DNA of 14,731 bases. It comes from F23-B02 sp963632825. Lineage in GTDB: Bacteria; Bacillota; Clostridia; Oscillospirales; Oscillospiraceae. This document shows, piece by piece, positions 1 through 6,213 of the stretch. The position numbers and the translations under genes are program-made. The notes beneath the pieces were generated by a model. The model made no database searches. It saw nothing but the letters and a program-made list of their open reading frames with translations, and was not told the DNA's origin. The stretch spans positions 1 through 14,731 of the forward strand of contig CAVGWF010000067.1 of the NCBI GenBank assembly GCA_963632825.1. Direction: 5' to 3'. Position 1 is the first letter of the stretch. Every line of letters starts with the position of its first letter.

Positions 1-320
1 CCCTCATCATCGCCTACTCTCCCTGCGAGATGCATTCCATCAAGGGCGGCATGACAAATTGCCAGTCCGAGATGAAGAAGGCTGTCGAGTGCGGCTACTG
101 GAATCTCTTCCGCTACAATCCCGCGGCTGAGGCCGGCAAGTTCACCCTCGATTCCAAGGCTCCTGCGGGCGGCTACCGTGAGTTCCTCATGAACGAGGCT
201 CGCTACAACCGTCTGACCCGTGAGTTCCCCGACCGTGCCGAGACTCTGTTCGAGCGCAACGAGGAGAATGCAAAGGCTCGCTACGAGCATCTGCAGCGTC
301 TCATCGAGATGTACAAATAA
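1..320 (+). CDS. nifJ: Pyruvate:ferredoxin (flavodoxin) oxidoreductase, C-terminal end (5' partial)
   Basis: The frame is open from base 3 and ends with TAA at 318-320, giving the last ~105 residues of a larger protein. It contains the stretch AYSPCEMHSIKGGMTNCQ, followed by GYWNLFRYNP and a charged helical tail ending RLIEMYK. This is the usual end of the single-chain pyruvate:ferredoxin oxidoreductase, the thiamine-diphosphate, iron-sulfur enzyme that converts pyruvate and CoA to acetyl-CoA, CO2 and reduced ferredoxin in the cytoplasm of anaerobes. The cysteine in SPCEM is in the region of the family's proximal cluster-binding domain. Only the tail is visible, so the start, upstream domains and promoter lie outside the window. 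The gene is followed 13 bases later by a terminator and appears unrelated to the phage and CRISPR material beyond it. A close paralogue for another 2-oxoacid is possible but less likely. Confidence 0.88.
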   Translation, partial: LIIAYSPCEMHSIKGGMTNCQSEMKKAVECGYWNLFRYNPAAEAGKFTLDSKAPAGGYREFLMNEARYNRLTREFPDRAETLFERNEENAKARYEHLQRLIEMYK

Positions 321-333
321 GTTAAACCCTATT

Positions 334-367
334 AAAAATGCTCAGACCGAACGGTCTGAGCATTTTT
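334..367 (+). terminator. Intrinsic terminator of the PFOR gene
   Basis: AAAAATGCTCAGACC (334-348) pairs perfectly with GGTCTGAGCATTTTT (353-367) around a GAAC loop, and the right arm ends in five T. It lies 14 bases after the PFOR stop codon and marks the last base that clearly belongs to the host gene. Phage-like coding sequence begins within about 30 bases. Confidence 0.93.
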
Positions 368-373
368 ATGTGC

Positions 374-396
374 CCCACTCGCCCCACGCGGGGGCT
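374..396 (-). repeat. Possible degenerate CRISPR repeat at the host/phage junction
   Basis: Aligned without gaps to positions 8-30 of the 33-bp array repeat, this stretch matches at 18 of 23 positions, including the central CGCCCCA.GCGGGG block. The outer part of the hairpin and both ends of the repeat are not preserved. It lies just after the PFOR terminator and just before the first recognisable phage codons (GYEATQRQR), where the oldest, decayed repeat of a leader-distal array end might be expected. A chance GC-rich palindrome is a real alternative. Confidence 0.3.
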
Positions 397-1061
397 ACGA
401 AGCCACGCAGCGGCAAAGGGCGCTTGAGACCGCGATACGCAAGCAGAAGCGGCGAATATTGATAGATGAGACCACCGGCGACGCTGAAAAGCTTGAAACC
501 GACCAGATAAAGCTTCAAATGCTGCGGCAGGAATATAAGCGGTTTTCAAAAGCCGCCGGACTGCGGACGCAGGCTGAGCGCGCCGAAGTCGCGGGTTTTG
601 GTCGCAAGCAGGCAAGCGCGGCAAGTGCGAACTATAAAAGAATTGCAAATGCTGCAAATTCGATGTATAATGCAGGAAGCGAAGATCAGAATATCAAGGC
701 TTATATGCGCGATTTGCCAATACGCAAGCAGATACAATCTGAATCTGAAAAGCTGATAGTTAACCCTGAAAAGCAAGCGCGGCACATTAAAAACAGCGAA
801 GGGTATGTTTTAGGACGAAGCTACATCACGGTAAGTAACGCAGAATTGCAGGATATTGTGAACCGGTATGCCGGAACTGGGGAAATTGTAAGATCAAATA
901 AAGGCAAATTTATGAATAGGGAGATCATTACAGTAGACAGAGAAATAGGCATAAGTATTGATCCACAAACCCAAGAAGAGACACCAACAAACCGCGCTTA
1001 TATACATTATAGTAAATCTGGTACGCATGTTGTACCAACAGCAAGGGAGAAAACAAAATGA
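393..1061 (+). pseudogene. 5'-truncated phage minor capsid protein with C-terminal polymorphic toxin type 50-like domain
   Basis: The frame is open from 360 with no ATG or convincing ribosome site; the only early start-like codon is TTG at 459. Recognisable sequence begins GYEATQRQR (393-419). The part to about 690 (LRQEYKRFSKAAGLRTQ, then VAGFGRKQ) resembles the C-terminal part of Firmicute phage minor capsid (head morphogenesis) proteins, which normally have several hundred more residues upstream. From about 768 the protein changes to a compact domain with KQARHI, GYVLGRSYI, VNRYAGTGEI and HYSKSGTHVVP. I recognise this as the bacterial toxin 50 (Ntox50) family, a predicted nuclease often attached to phage capsid proteins. 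The toxin-like domain is complete while the capsid part is cut, so the gene is a remnant unless TTG 459 is used. The stop overlaps the next gene by 4 bases (ATGA). Confidence 0.75.
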
Positions 1062-1252
1062 CAAACCTATATGATTACTTCGGTCGAGATGTATCTATAG
1101 TAGATGTAGACGGCAAAAAGTGGCGCGGCAATGTAACGGCGTATACATCCGCGATTGACAGCGAAACTGGCGCGGAGGAAATCGCGGTGCGGACATCTGA
1201 TGGCTTGATTGGCTTTTGCTTATCTGACATCGAAACCATAGAAGAAATATAA
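1058..1252 (+). CDS. Small phage protein, possible SH3/Sm-like fold; candidate partner of the toxin-like domain
   Basis: A 64-residue protein starts at the ATG overlapping the preceding stop codon (ATGA, 1058-1061), so its translation is probably coupled to the capsid/toxin gene. AAGGGAG (1043-1049) lies 8 bases upstream as a ribosome site. The sequence starts with YDYFGRDVSIVDVDGKKW, then a strand-turn-strand pattern (GNVTAYTSAID, EIAVRTSDGLIGF, LSDIETIEE). This layout suggests a small five-stranded barrel of the Sm/SH3 kind. Similar small proteins occur between the minor capsid and scaffold genes of Firmicute phages, as I recall. Being coupled to a toxin-like domain makes it a candidate immunity protein, but this is inference from position. 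It could also be a structural or regulatory phage protein. The gene appears intact. Confidence 0.6.
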   Translation: MTNLYDYFGRDVSIVDVDGKKWRGNVTAYTSAIDSETGAEEIAVRTSDGLIGFCLSDIETIEEI

Positions 1253-1276
1253 GCCCCATAACAACTTAATTGATTG

Positions 1277-1312
1277 AAGCAACTAAGCGTTAACACGCGA
1301 GGTTGCTTTTTT
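1277..1312 (+). terminator. Intrinsic terminator after the small phage gene
   Basis: AAGCAAC (1277-1283) pairs with GTTGCTT (1302-1308), with an inner GCG/CGC pair (1287-1289 with 1296-1298), followed by a run of T to 1312. It lies 24 bases after the small gene. The 90 bases that follow, up to the scaffold gene, hold two weaker four- to five-base hairpins (GGTC...GACC near 1326-1341 and AGGTC...GACCT near 1360-1376) and no gene. Confidence 0.7.
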
Positions 1313-1403
1313 CATACCCATTTTTGGTCTACGCGCCGACCTAACAATGCGCGGCGGCAGGTCACGGCAACGACCTAAAAAGCCTATGCCGTAAAGGAGA
1401 AGC

Positions 1404-1572
1404 ATGAAAACAGAATTTTTGCAGAATTTCAAAATCGGCGATCAGGCACTGAGCAAAGAAATAATTGATGCCATACTCGCCGAGAACGGACGCGACATAG
1501 AAGCGGCAAAGAAACCGTATGCAGACTATGACGCGATCAAAGACCGCCTTAAAACCGCCGAGGATGGTTTTG
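1404..1572 (+). pseudogene. Phage scaffold protein (GP20-like), 3'-truncated by the CRISPR array
   Basis: ATG at 1404 follows AAAGGAG (1393-1399). The 56 phage codons read MKTEFLQNFKIGDQALSK, then IIDAILAENGRDIEAAKK and DAIKDRLKTAEDG. This is the typical start of the Firmicute phage minor structural GP20/scaffold family, which guides capsid assembly and normally continues as a long coiled coil of well over 150 residues. Here the frame runs directly into the first CRISPR repeat at 1573 and stops inside it (TGA at 1602-1604), adding ten repeat-encoded residues with no meaning. Gene order (minor capsid, small protein, scaffold) matches phage head modules; the major capsid gene that should follow is missing. 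The gene is a fragment and cannot make a functional scaffold. The exact cut at a repeat edge is the notable point. Confidence 0.78.
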
Positions 1573-2882
1573 ATTTCAACTCACACGCCCCATGCGGGGC
1601 GTGACCGCCGTCTGTTACGCTTAAATCGCAGCAGACAAATTTCAACTCACACGCCCCATGTGGGGCGTGACGTCGATGGAAAAGCAGGGCGCGGATGTGG
1701 CAAGGATTTCAACTCACACGCCCCATGCGGGGCGTGACAAAAAGCTTGCTTGTGGACTTACAGCAGACATTAATTTCAACTCACACGCCCCATGCGGGGC
1801 GTGACGGACGAACGCTTTTCAATTGCGACGCTTGCAAACATTTCAACTCACACGCCCCATGCGGGGCGTGACGAGCACGACCATCACAGCGGAGTGCTGT
1901 CAACGATAATTTCAACTCACACGCCCCATGCGGGGCGTGACGGAAATGTGCGTTCACAAAGATGTGGTTCACATTATTTCAACTCACACGCCCCATGCGG
2001 GGCGTGACGGCAACGGAGATACTCGACAAATACGGCAAGGTAATTTCAACTCACACGCCCCATGCGGGGCGTGACTCATATTCGTTGAAAACGCGCCCAG
2101 CGGAGTTAAAATTTCAACTCACACGCCCCATGCGGGGCGTGACATACATTCTTGGTAGATTATCAAAATTAGAAGATATTTCAACTCACACGCCCCATGC
2201 GGGGCGTGACGTTTTTTCATACTTCTACCCCCATGCGGTTTGCAATTTCAACTCACACGCCCCATGCGGGGCGTGACAAGCCGTCCCGCTCCGTTACGGT
2301 CGTCCCGTATCGATTTCAACTCACACGCCCCATGCGGGGCGTGACGGACATTCAAAAGTTTATTGATATCGTAATTTCAATTTCAACTCACACGCCCCAT
2401 GCGGGGCGTGACCGCTGATGCAATCAAAGCCGGTCAGACGCTTGCAATTTCAACTCACACGCCCCATGCGGGGCGTGACGAAAAACGACTTTGACATTTC
2501 ATTTCGTCTATAAATTTCAACTCACACGCCCCATGCGGGGCGTGACTTAAAATGGCATTTTCAGCCGTATCAAGACGTTCACATTTCAACTCACACGCCC
2601 CATGCGGGGCGTGACTCAGCGCAAATGCGCTTCCCCGTATTCGTTCCAATTTCAACTCACACGCCCCATGCGGGGCGTGACGGCGACCGCGTTCTCTTTG
2701 AGGGCTCCGTATATGAATTTCAACTCACACGCCCCATGCGGGGCGTGACCGCTCACGAGGCAAACGTCTGTCCCGCCGGTGAATTTCAACTCACACGCCC
2801 CATGCGGGGCGTGACCCAGTCCCGCAAGCTGTAACACCGGAATTTTTGAATTTCAACTCACACGCCCCATGCGGGGCGTGAC
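1573..2882 (-). CRISPR. Type I-C CRISPR array, 20 repeats and 19 spacers, read on the minus strand
   Basis: Twenty copies of a 33-bp repeat begin at 1573, 1639, 1706, 1773, 1840, 1909, 1976, 2043, 2111, 2178, 2245, 2313, 2380, 2447, 2514, 2583, 2649, 2717, 2783 and 2850. In RNA sense (minus strand) the repeat starts GTCACGCCCC and ends GTGAGTTGAAAT. It has an 8-bp stem CACGCCCC/GGGGCGTG with a four-base loop. This form, with a GTTGAAAT 3' end, is typical of type I-C and agrees with the adjacent cas genes. Spacers are 33-36 bp, mostly 34. Nineteen repeats look identical; the one at 1639 has a single C-to-T change at 1661, in the hairpin loop. The leader and cas2 lie at the 2882 end, so the newest spacer is 2816-2849 and the oldest 1606-1638. 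The oldest repeat (1573-1605) is unmutated, which is unusual for a distal end. I saw no spacer matching the rest of this window, though I could only scan by eye. Confidence 0.98.
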
Positions 2883-2955
2883 CGCAACATTTTGAGAAAA
2901 ACGCCGATCACACTCTATATCTTGGGGCGGACTTTATTTTTTACGCCCTTTCAGG

Positions 2956-2997
2956 TGCATTTTTGCTAATATATTTCAATTTCTGTACAAAAATGCA
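2956..2997. repeat. Leader inverted repeat with 10-bp perfect arms
   Basis: TGCATTTTTG (2956-2965) is the exact reverse complement of CAAAAATGCA (2988-2997), separated by 22 AT-rich bases. It overlaps the -10 candidate of the leader. It could be a protein-binding site for integration or regulation, or an RNA hairpin. Confidence 0.6.
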
Positions 2998-3037
2998 GGC
3001 GAAGCTGCCGCAGGAATCACATCACGGGAGGTTCGCC
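2998..3037. repeat. Inverted repeat just after cas2
   Basis: GGCGAA (2998-3003) and TTCGCC (3032-3037) flank 28 bases and directly abut the other leader inverted repeat. In minus-strand RNA this gives a 6-bp stem followed by TGCATTTTTG, so it might act as a weak terminator or attenuator for the cas message. From memory, GCGAA/TTCGC ends at this place are common in type I-C leaders. Confidence 0.5.
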
Positions 3038-3039
3038 TC

Positions 3040-3330
3040 TCATACTATTATCACACCCTCCGGGTCGTAACCGCTCTTTGCTCCAATGTGCTCGACCTTT
3101 TTGTGCCAATTATTGCCAAGATAATAAAATCTCAGACTATCAAGCTCCTCGTCGATTATATGCACAAGCTCGTTTTTCAGCTTCATAAACTCACCATAAT
3201 CAAGATTAGCCTCAAAAACCGAATTTTGCACTCTTTGCGCACGGCTCTGGCACTTCTTGGCGACGAGCCGCAGTCTTTTACGACCGGCGGCGCTTTGCGT
3301 ACTCACATCGTAGCTTATTAAAACCATCAT
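3040..3330 (-). CDS. cas2: CRISPR-associated endonuclease Cas2 (type I-C)
   Basis: A 96-residue protein, the usual size of type I-C Cas2. Cas2 is a small dimer that bridges two Cas1 dimers to form the spacer integration complex. The sequence begins MMVLISYDVST, the typical first strand with its conserved aspartate, continues QRVQNSVFE and DSLRFYYLGNNWHKKVEHIG, and ends YDPEGVIIV, all highly characteristic of I-C Cas2. The start at 3330 is chosen because AGGTGAG lies just upstream (3334-3340) and because it matches the family N-terminus; an in-frame ATG at 3354 would add eight atypical residues inside cas1. An ATG directly after (3327) is an equal alternative. The gene begins 5 bases after the cas1 stop, and its ribosome site spans that stop. 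It is the last cas gene before the leader and array. Confidence 0.97.
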   Translation of the reverse strand: MMVLISYDVSTQSAAGRKRLRLVAKKCQSRAQRVQNSVFEANLDYGEFMKLKNELVHIIDEELDSLRFYYLGNNWHKKVEHIGAKSGYDPEGVIIV

Positions 3331-3335
3331 GGCAC

Positions 3336-4349
3336 TCACCTGTTTATATAACACGGATACTCGTCAAGCTCACCGCGGATGAACTTGGCAAAAAGATTAC
3401 TCTGCACATACGGCAGCAGACCGAACTGAATTTTTTGCTTGAGATACGGATGCTCAATATCGCTGCGTTTTTTCTCCTGCCATCTTGTGAGCACCTTTTT
3501 TCTGCCGTCATTATTGAGCCAAACCGCTCCGGTGGGCTTGAGCTCGAAATCACCGTCGTTCAGTATGCCGAGGTTAAACATCGTCAGCGTAAAGCGATCA
3601 ACATGACACCTGGTCTCCTCGACAAGGTCACAGGCAAGCGAACTGCGACCGCTGCGCAGCTGATGAAAAAAGCCGAAACAGCCGTCGAGTCCGACGGTCT
3701 CGAGCGCCGCGGCAAACTCATTTGTATAAAGCGTATATACGAATGAAAGCACGGCATTCACGGGGTCAAGCGGCGGACGCTTGCTGCGGTAGTCGAATTT
3801 TACTGAACCGGTAAACAGCTTGCCAAAAACACTGAAATATATTTTTGCGCAGTTTCCCTCTATGCCGAGTATTGTCTCAAGACTGTCGGCATCATAGACT
3901 TTGCCTATTCCTTCCTTGAGATAAGCGGCAGCGGCGATGACTTCCTCATCATCACGCAGAGCGGGAATGTCGTGTCTTGAGCGGCGCAGCACGCTCATAC
4001 AGTTTGCGAGCTTCGCTGCGATAGTATTTCTCGCAAGAGCAACACTCTTTTCACGGATCGTATCTATCTGCGCAACCCTCAGAAACACATTGCCGCGTGT
4101 CTCGCCGCTGACCTTTGCCAGAAATCTTCCCTGCGGTGAAAGGAACGACAGCGCAACCTGCTCCTCAACGCACTTGCCCATGAGTGCCGGAGTACAGCCG
4201 AGGTAGCCAAAGCAGACGATGGCCTCAACATTTGCCAACGGAATGCGCAGCTTTGCCTCGCCCTCTACGCGGCAGACGAGATTGTCGTTTTCCAGCGACA
4301 GATAGGAGTTTTCATTCGTCACATAAACGGTGTTCAGAAGCTTTCTCAT
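3336..4349 (-). CDS. cas1: CRISPR-associated integrase/endonuclease Cas1 (type I-C)
   Basis: A 337-residue protein, normal for type I-C. Cas1 is the metal-dependent integrase that inserts new spacers at the leader-proximal repeat. It begins MRKLLNTVYVTNENSYLSLE. The family's metal-binding residues are visible as E164 (GIEGN), H229 (GFFHQLRSGR) and E244 (ACDLVEETR), and the core motif RPPLDPVNAVLSF lies at 191-203, so the enzyme appears active. The ATG at 4349 overlaps the cas4 stop by 4 bases (ATGA), indicating translational coupling; a longer in-frame start at 4448 would add 33 residues lying in cas4 coding sequence and is rejected. cas2 follows after 5 bases. With Cas4 immediately upstream, the gene is part of the adaptation module. 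Confidence 0.97.
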   Translation of the reverse strand: MRKLLNTVYVTNENSYLSLENDNLVCRVEGEAKLRIPLANVEAIVCFGYLGCTPALMGKCVEEQVALSFLSPQGRFLAKVSGETRGNVFLRVAQIDTIREKSVALARNTIAAKLANCMSVLRRSRHDIPALRDDEEVIAAAAYLKEGIGKVYDADSLETILGIEGNCAKIYFSVFGKLFTGSVKFDYRSKRPPLDPVNAVLSFVYTLYTNEFAAALETVGLDGCFGFFHQLRSGRSSLACDLVEETRCHVDRFTLTMFNLGILNDGDFELKPTGAVWLNNDGRKKVLTRWQEKKRSDIEHPYLKQKIQFGLLPYVQSNLFAKFIRGELDEYPCYINR

Positions 4350-4963
4350 AATTCGCACTCCCTGCGCACGCAGTCGGCAACGCTCTCCGGTCTCCGGCGG
4401 GTCTTGACTTGCGGCATGCACATATCTTTCATTGAACAGCCGCTGCACTTCTGCCCTTTTCTGATATCGGGTATTCGTCCCTCAGCGATATACGAGCGCA
4501 TTTCTGACAGCATCGTAAGCAGTTCCCTGTAAAACGACGCATCGAAGGTCACCTCAAAGCGTTTTCTGACATCAGCATAATATATCTCGGCGGTACAGTC
4601 GGCTTTGAGCAGCCTATCGGTGCAGAGCTTCTGAGCGTAAAGCTGCATGGCATCGTCATGCCGTATTGTGCCGGTCTTTGGCTTTGTCGGCTTATACTCG
4701 ACGATGCAAAGCCCTGTGGAGGACTTCTCAAGGCAATCGAGCTTGCCGACAAGACCGAGCTCATCGTCCCAGATATCTACATTAGTATAGCGCTTTCTGC
4801 CGCGGACGGAAAAGCTTTCACCGCTGTGCACCCGCTCGTGAACGGTGTTTGCTTTGACGACAAAATAATTTTCCGTCCAAGCTCTGTCTATCTCAAGCAG
4901 TCCCCATCTGTGCGGACAGTACAGATAGTGCTGCAGGCTTCGAATGGAGACTGTCTCCATCAT
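4346..4963 (-). CDS. cas4: CRISPR-associated exonuclease Cas4 (type I-C)
   Basis: A 205-residue RecB-like nuclease that in type I-C systems trims prespacers and helps select those with the correct PAM before Cas1-Cas2 integration. The four iron-sulfur cysteines are visible: C16 in YLYCPHRWGL and C173, C176 and C182 in CSGCSMKDMCMP. Nuclease motifs follow the family pattern: H42 (NTVHERVH), D76 (VGKLDCLE), E89-x-K91 (IVEYKPTK) and Q107 (AMQLYAQKL). The start ATG at 4963 overlaps the cas7 stop by 4 bases (ATGA) and the end overlaps cas1 by 4 bases, so cas7, cas4 and cas1 form a tightly coupled run. No truncation or missing key residue was seen. Confidence 0.96.
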   Translation of the reverse strand: MMETVSIRSLQHYLYCPHRWGLLEIDRAWTENYFVVKANTVHERVHSGESFSVRGRKRYTNVDIWDDELGLVGKLDCLEKSSTGLCIVEYKPTKPKTGTIRHDDAMQLYAQKLCTDRLLKADCTAEIYYADVRKRFEVTFDASFYRELLTMLSEMRSYIAEGRIPDIRKGQKCSGCSMKDMCMPQVKTRRRPESVADCVRRECEL

Positions 4964-5820
4964 ACTATGCGGCCAAGCGTGACACCATCAGGCATGATCT
5001 CGTCGACCTCAACGGCATAATCAGAGAATGCTCTCGGAGCGGAAACCTCATTTTTCTGCCTGACAGTTATCTTATCAAACAGCTCACCCGAGGGTGCATT
5101 GCCAAGCAGGCTGTCGTGCTTAAAGACATACAGTCTGCGCATGCACATTTTGCCGCGCGCGGCGCTGTGGTCGTTTTCAAACATATTGCATATCGACTCC
5201 CACAGAAGTGCAAGATCATCTTCGTCAAAGCCGGTGACCTTCTGTGCAAGTGCTGCGGAGATATAGCCCTCGCCCCGGTACAGAGCATAGGGGATGATGC
5301 TCTTTTTGCCCATCTCGGTGTCGCCGGTTGATCGTCTGTCCTCTGTTGTTCTTGCCTGACGGGTCACGGTTATTTCCTGATACATGACGGGCGATACACT
5401 GCGTGCAAAATTAAGCTGCACTGGCCCTCTGACTATACCGCAGGGGTCGTCACCCGTTGACATGACCGCGCCGAAGGTGCGGACATCGAAATAGTTTTCG
5501 CACATATATTCTCTTGCCTTGAGCACATCGTCCTTACTCGCGCCTTTTTTGCCGGTCTCAAGTCCGCAGCCCTTATACGCCTCAGTGAATTTGGTGTTCA
5601 TAGCCTTGTCGGGCTTAACGAGAATGTTATAACGTGTCTCGCCATCTTTTACCAGCTCAACATAGTTTCTTATCTTTCGCTTGAGACAGACATCGGTAAC
5701 ATAGCCGAAGCCGGTCTCGGGATCGATACGGGGAGCATTTCCCGCATCGGGGTCTCCGTTAGGGTTGCCGTTTTCGATATCAAAAAGCATTACAAATTCG
5801 TAGCGGTTTGAAATTGCCAT
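4960..5820 (-). CDS. cas7: Cascade backbone protein Cas7 (type I-C, Csd2)
   Basis: A 286-residue protein of normal length for the type I-C backbone subunit, which polymerises along the crRNA spacer. Family signatures include NGNPNGDPDAGNAPRIDP (17-34), VTDVCLKRKIRNY (41-53), FDVRTFGAVMS (111-121) with RGPVQ (131-135), and the basic run TVTRQARTTEDRRS (151-164). The ATG at 5820 is preceded by AAAAGGAGAAA, a strong ribosome site, in the 15-base gap after the cas8c stop. It is the only gene of the operon with a clear gap and its own strong site, which fits the need for several Cas7 copies per complex. It overlaps cas4 downstream by 4 bases. Confidence 0.97.
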   Translation of the reverse strand: MAISNRYEFVMLFDIENGNPNGDPDAGNAPRIDPETGFGYVTDVCLKRKIRNYVELVKDGETRYNILVKPDKAMNTKFTEAYKGCGLETGKKGASKDDVLKAREYMCENYFDVRTFGAVMSTGDDPCGIVRGPVQLNFARSVSPVMYQEITVTRQARTTEDRRSTGDTEMGKKSIIPYALYRGEGYISAALAQKVTGFDEDDLALLWESICNMFENDHSAARGKMCMRRLYVFKHDSLLGNAPSGELFDKITVRQKNEVSAPRAFSDYAVEVDEIMPDGVTLGRIV

Positions 5821-5835
5821 AACAGTTTCTCCTTT

Positions 5836-6213
5836 TCATTTCTCGGCTGCGTCCGCAGCGGTTTTCTTTTCAAATCTTTCATTTTTCTGCTGATAGTATC
5901 CGAGCATGAACACGCCCTGCTCCTTGAGCGTAAGGTGAGCCGGAAATTCGCTCCCCATCATACCGATTATCTCGGTGACCTCTTTGTCCATGAAGCGTGA
6001 TGTCTTATCGTCTATCTTTGCAAGGTGGTGCTGTGACAGCGAAAGAAGCCTCGGAAAAACGACCGCCGGTCTTGTCGCCGCCGACGAGAAGTACGAATCC
6101 TTTATCGTGCGGTTGAGTGTATCGCCCGATGCACGGCGCTGAATGTCTTCAAGCCTGCAGAACAGTCTGCCGCAAAGGTACGCCGGATCTCTGTTTTCTA
6201 AATCGAGTGACAT
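5836..6213 (-). CDS. cas11c: Cascade small subunit Cas11c, from an internal start in cas8c
   Basis: Within cas8c, in the same frame, ATG at 6213-6211 is preceded by AGGAGGAG (6227-6220) with 8 bases between AGGAGG and the ATG, an ideal ribosome site. The product would be 125 residues starting MSLDLENRDPAYLCGRLF and consisting of predicted helices, identical to residues 485-609 of Cas8c. In characterised type I-C systems the small subunit Cas11c is made in this way and lines the inside of the complex next to Cas7. Size and position fit that knowledge. That it is really translated here is inferred from the ribosome site. Confidence 0.82.
   Translation of the reverse strand: MSLDLENRDPAYLCGRLFCRLEDIQRRASGDTLNRTIKDSYFSSAATRPAVVFPRLLSLSQHHLAKIDDKTSRFMDKEVTEIIGMMGSEFPAHLTLKEQGVFMLGYYQQKNERFEKKTAADAAEK

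Larger units (their letters stand above)
2883..3039 (-). promoter_or_regulatory. CRISPR leader between cas2 and the first repeat
   Basis: This 157-base, mostly AT-rich gap lies between the cas2 stop and the leader-proximal repeat. By position it should carry the precursor-crRNA promoter and the sequence recognised by the Cas1-Cas2 integrase. On the minus strand a fair -10 candidate, TATATT, lies at 2973-2968, without a convincing -35. Starting there, transcription would begin about 80 bases before the first repeat. Two abutting inverted repeats occupy 2956-3037. The repeat-like string ATTTCAAT also occurs at 2972-2979. The array may additionally be read through from the cas operon. Confidence 0.75.

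Noticed and set aside
322..657. A 111-codon minus-strand frame over the PFOR terminator and phage capsid remnant
   Set aside because: It runs through the terminator hairpin and opposes a recognisable phage protein. The low-complexity arginine/alanine translation resembles no family.
1253..1403. Small RNA or riboswitch in the phage gap before the scaffold gene
   Set aside because: Apart from the terminator at 1277-1312 there are only short hairpins of four or five pairs and no recognisable aptamer.
370..1572. A spacer in the array targeting the neighbouring phage fragment or other window genes
   Set aside because: Reading the 19 spacers by eye against the fragment gave no match. This was not an exhaustive search, so it is only a lack of evidence.
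1519..2837. Several apparent proteins across the array with repeated THTPHAGRD, LTRPMRGVT or HAPHGACELK sequences
   Set aside because: They are translations of the CRISPR repeats and spacers. The repeat lacks stops in several frames, so chimeric frames appear; none has a ribosome site or independent support.
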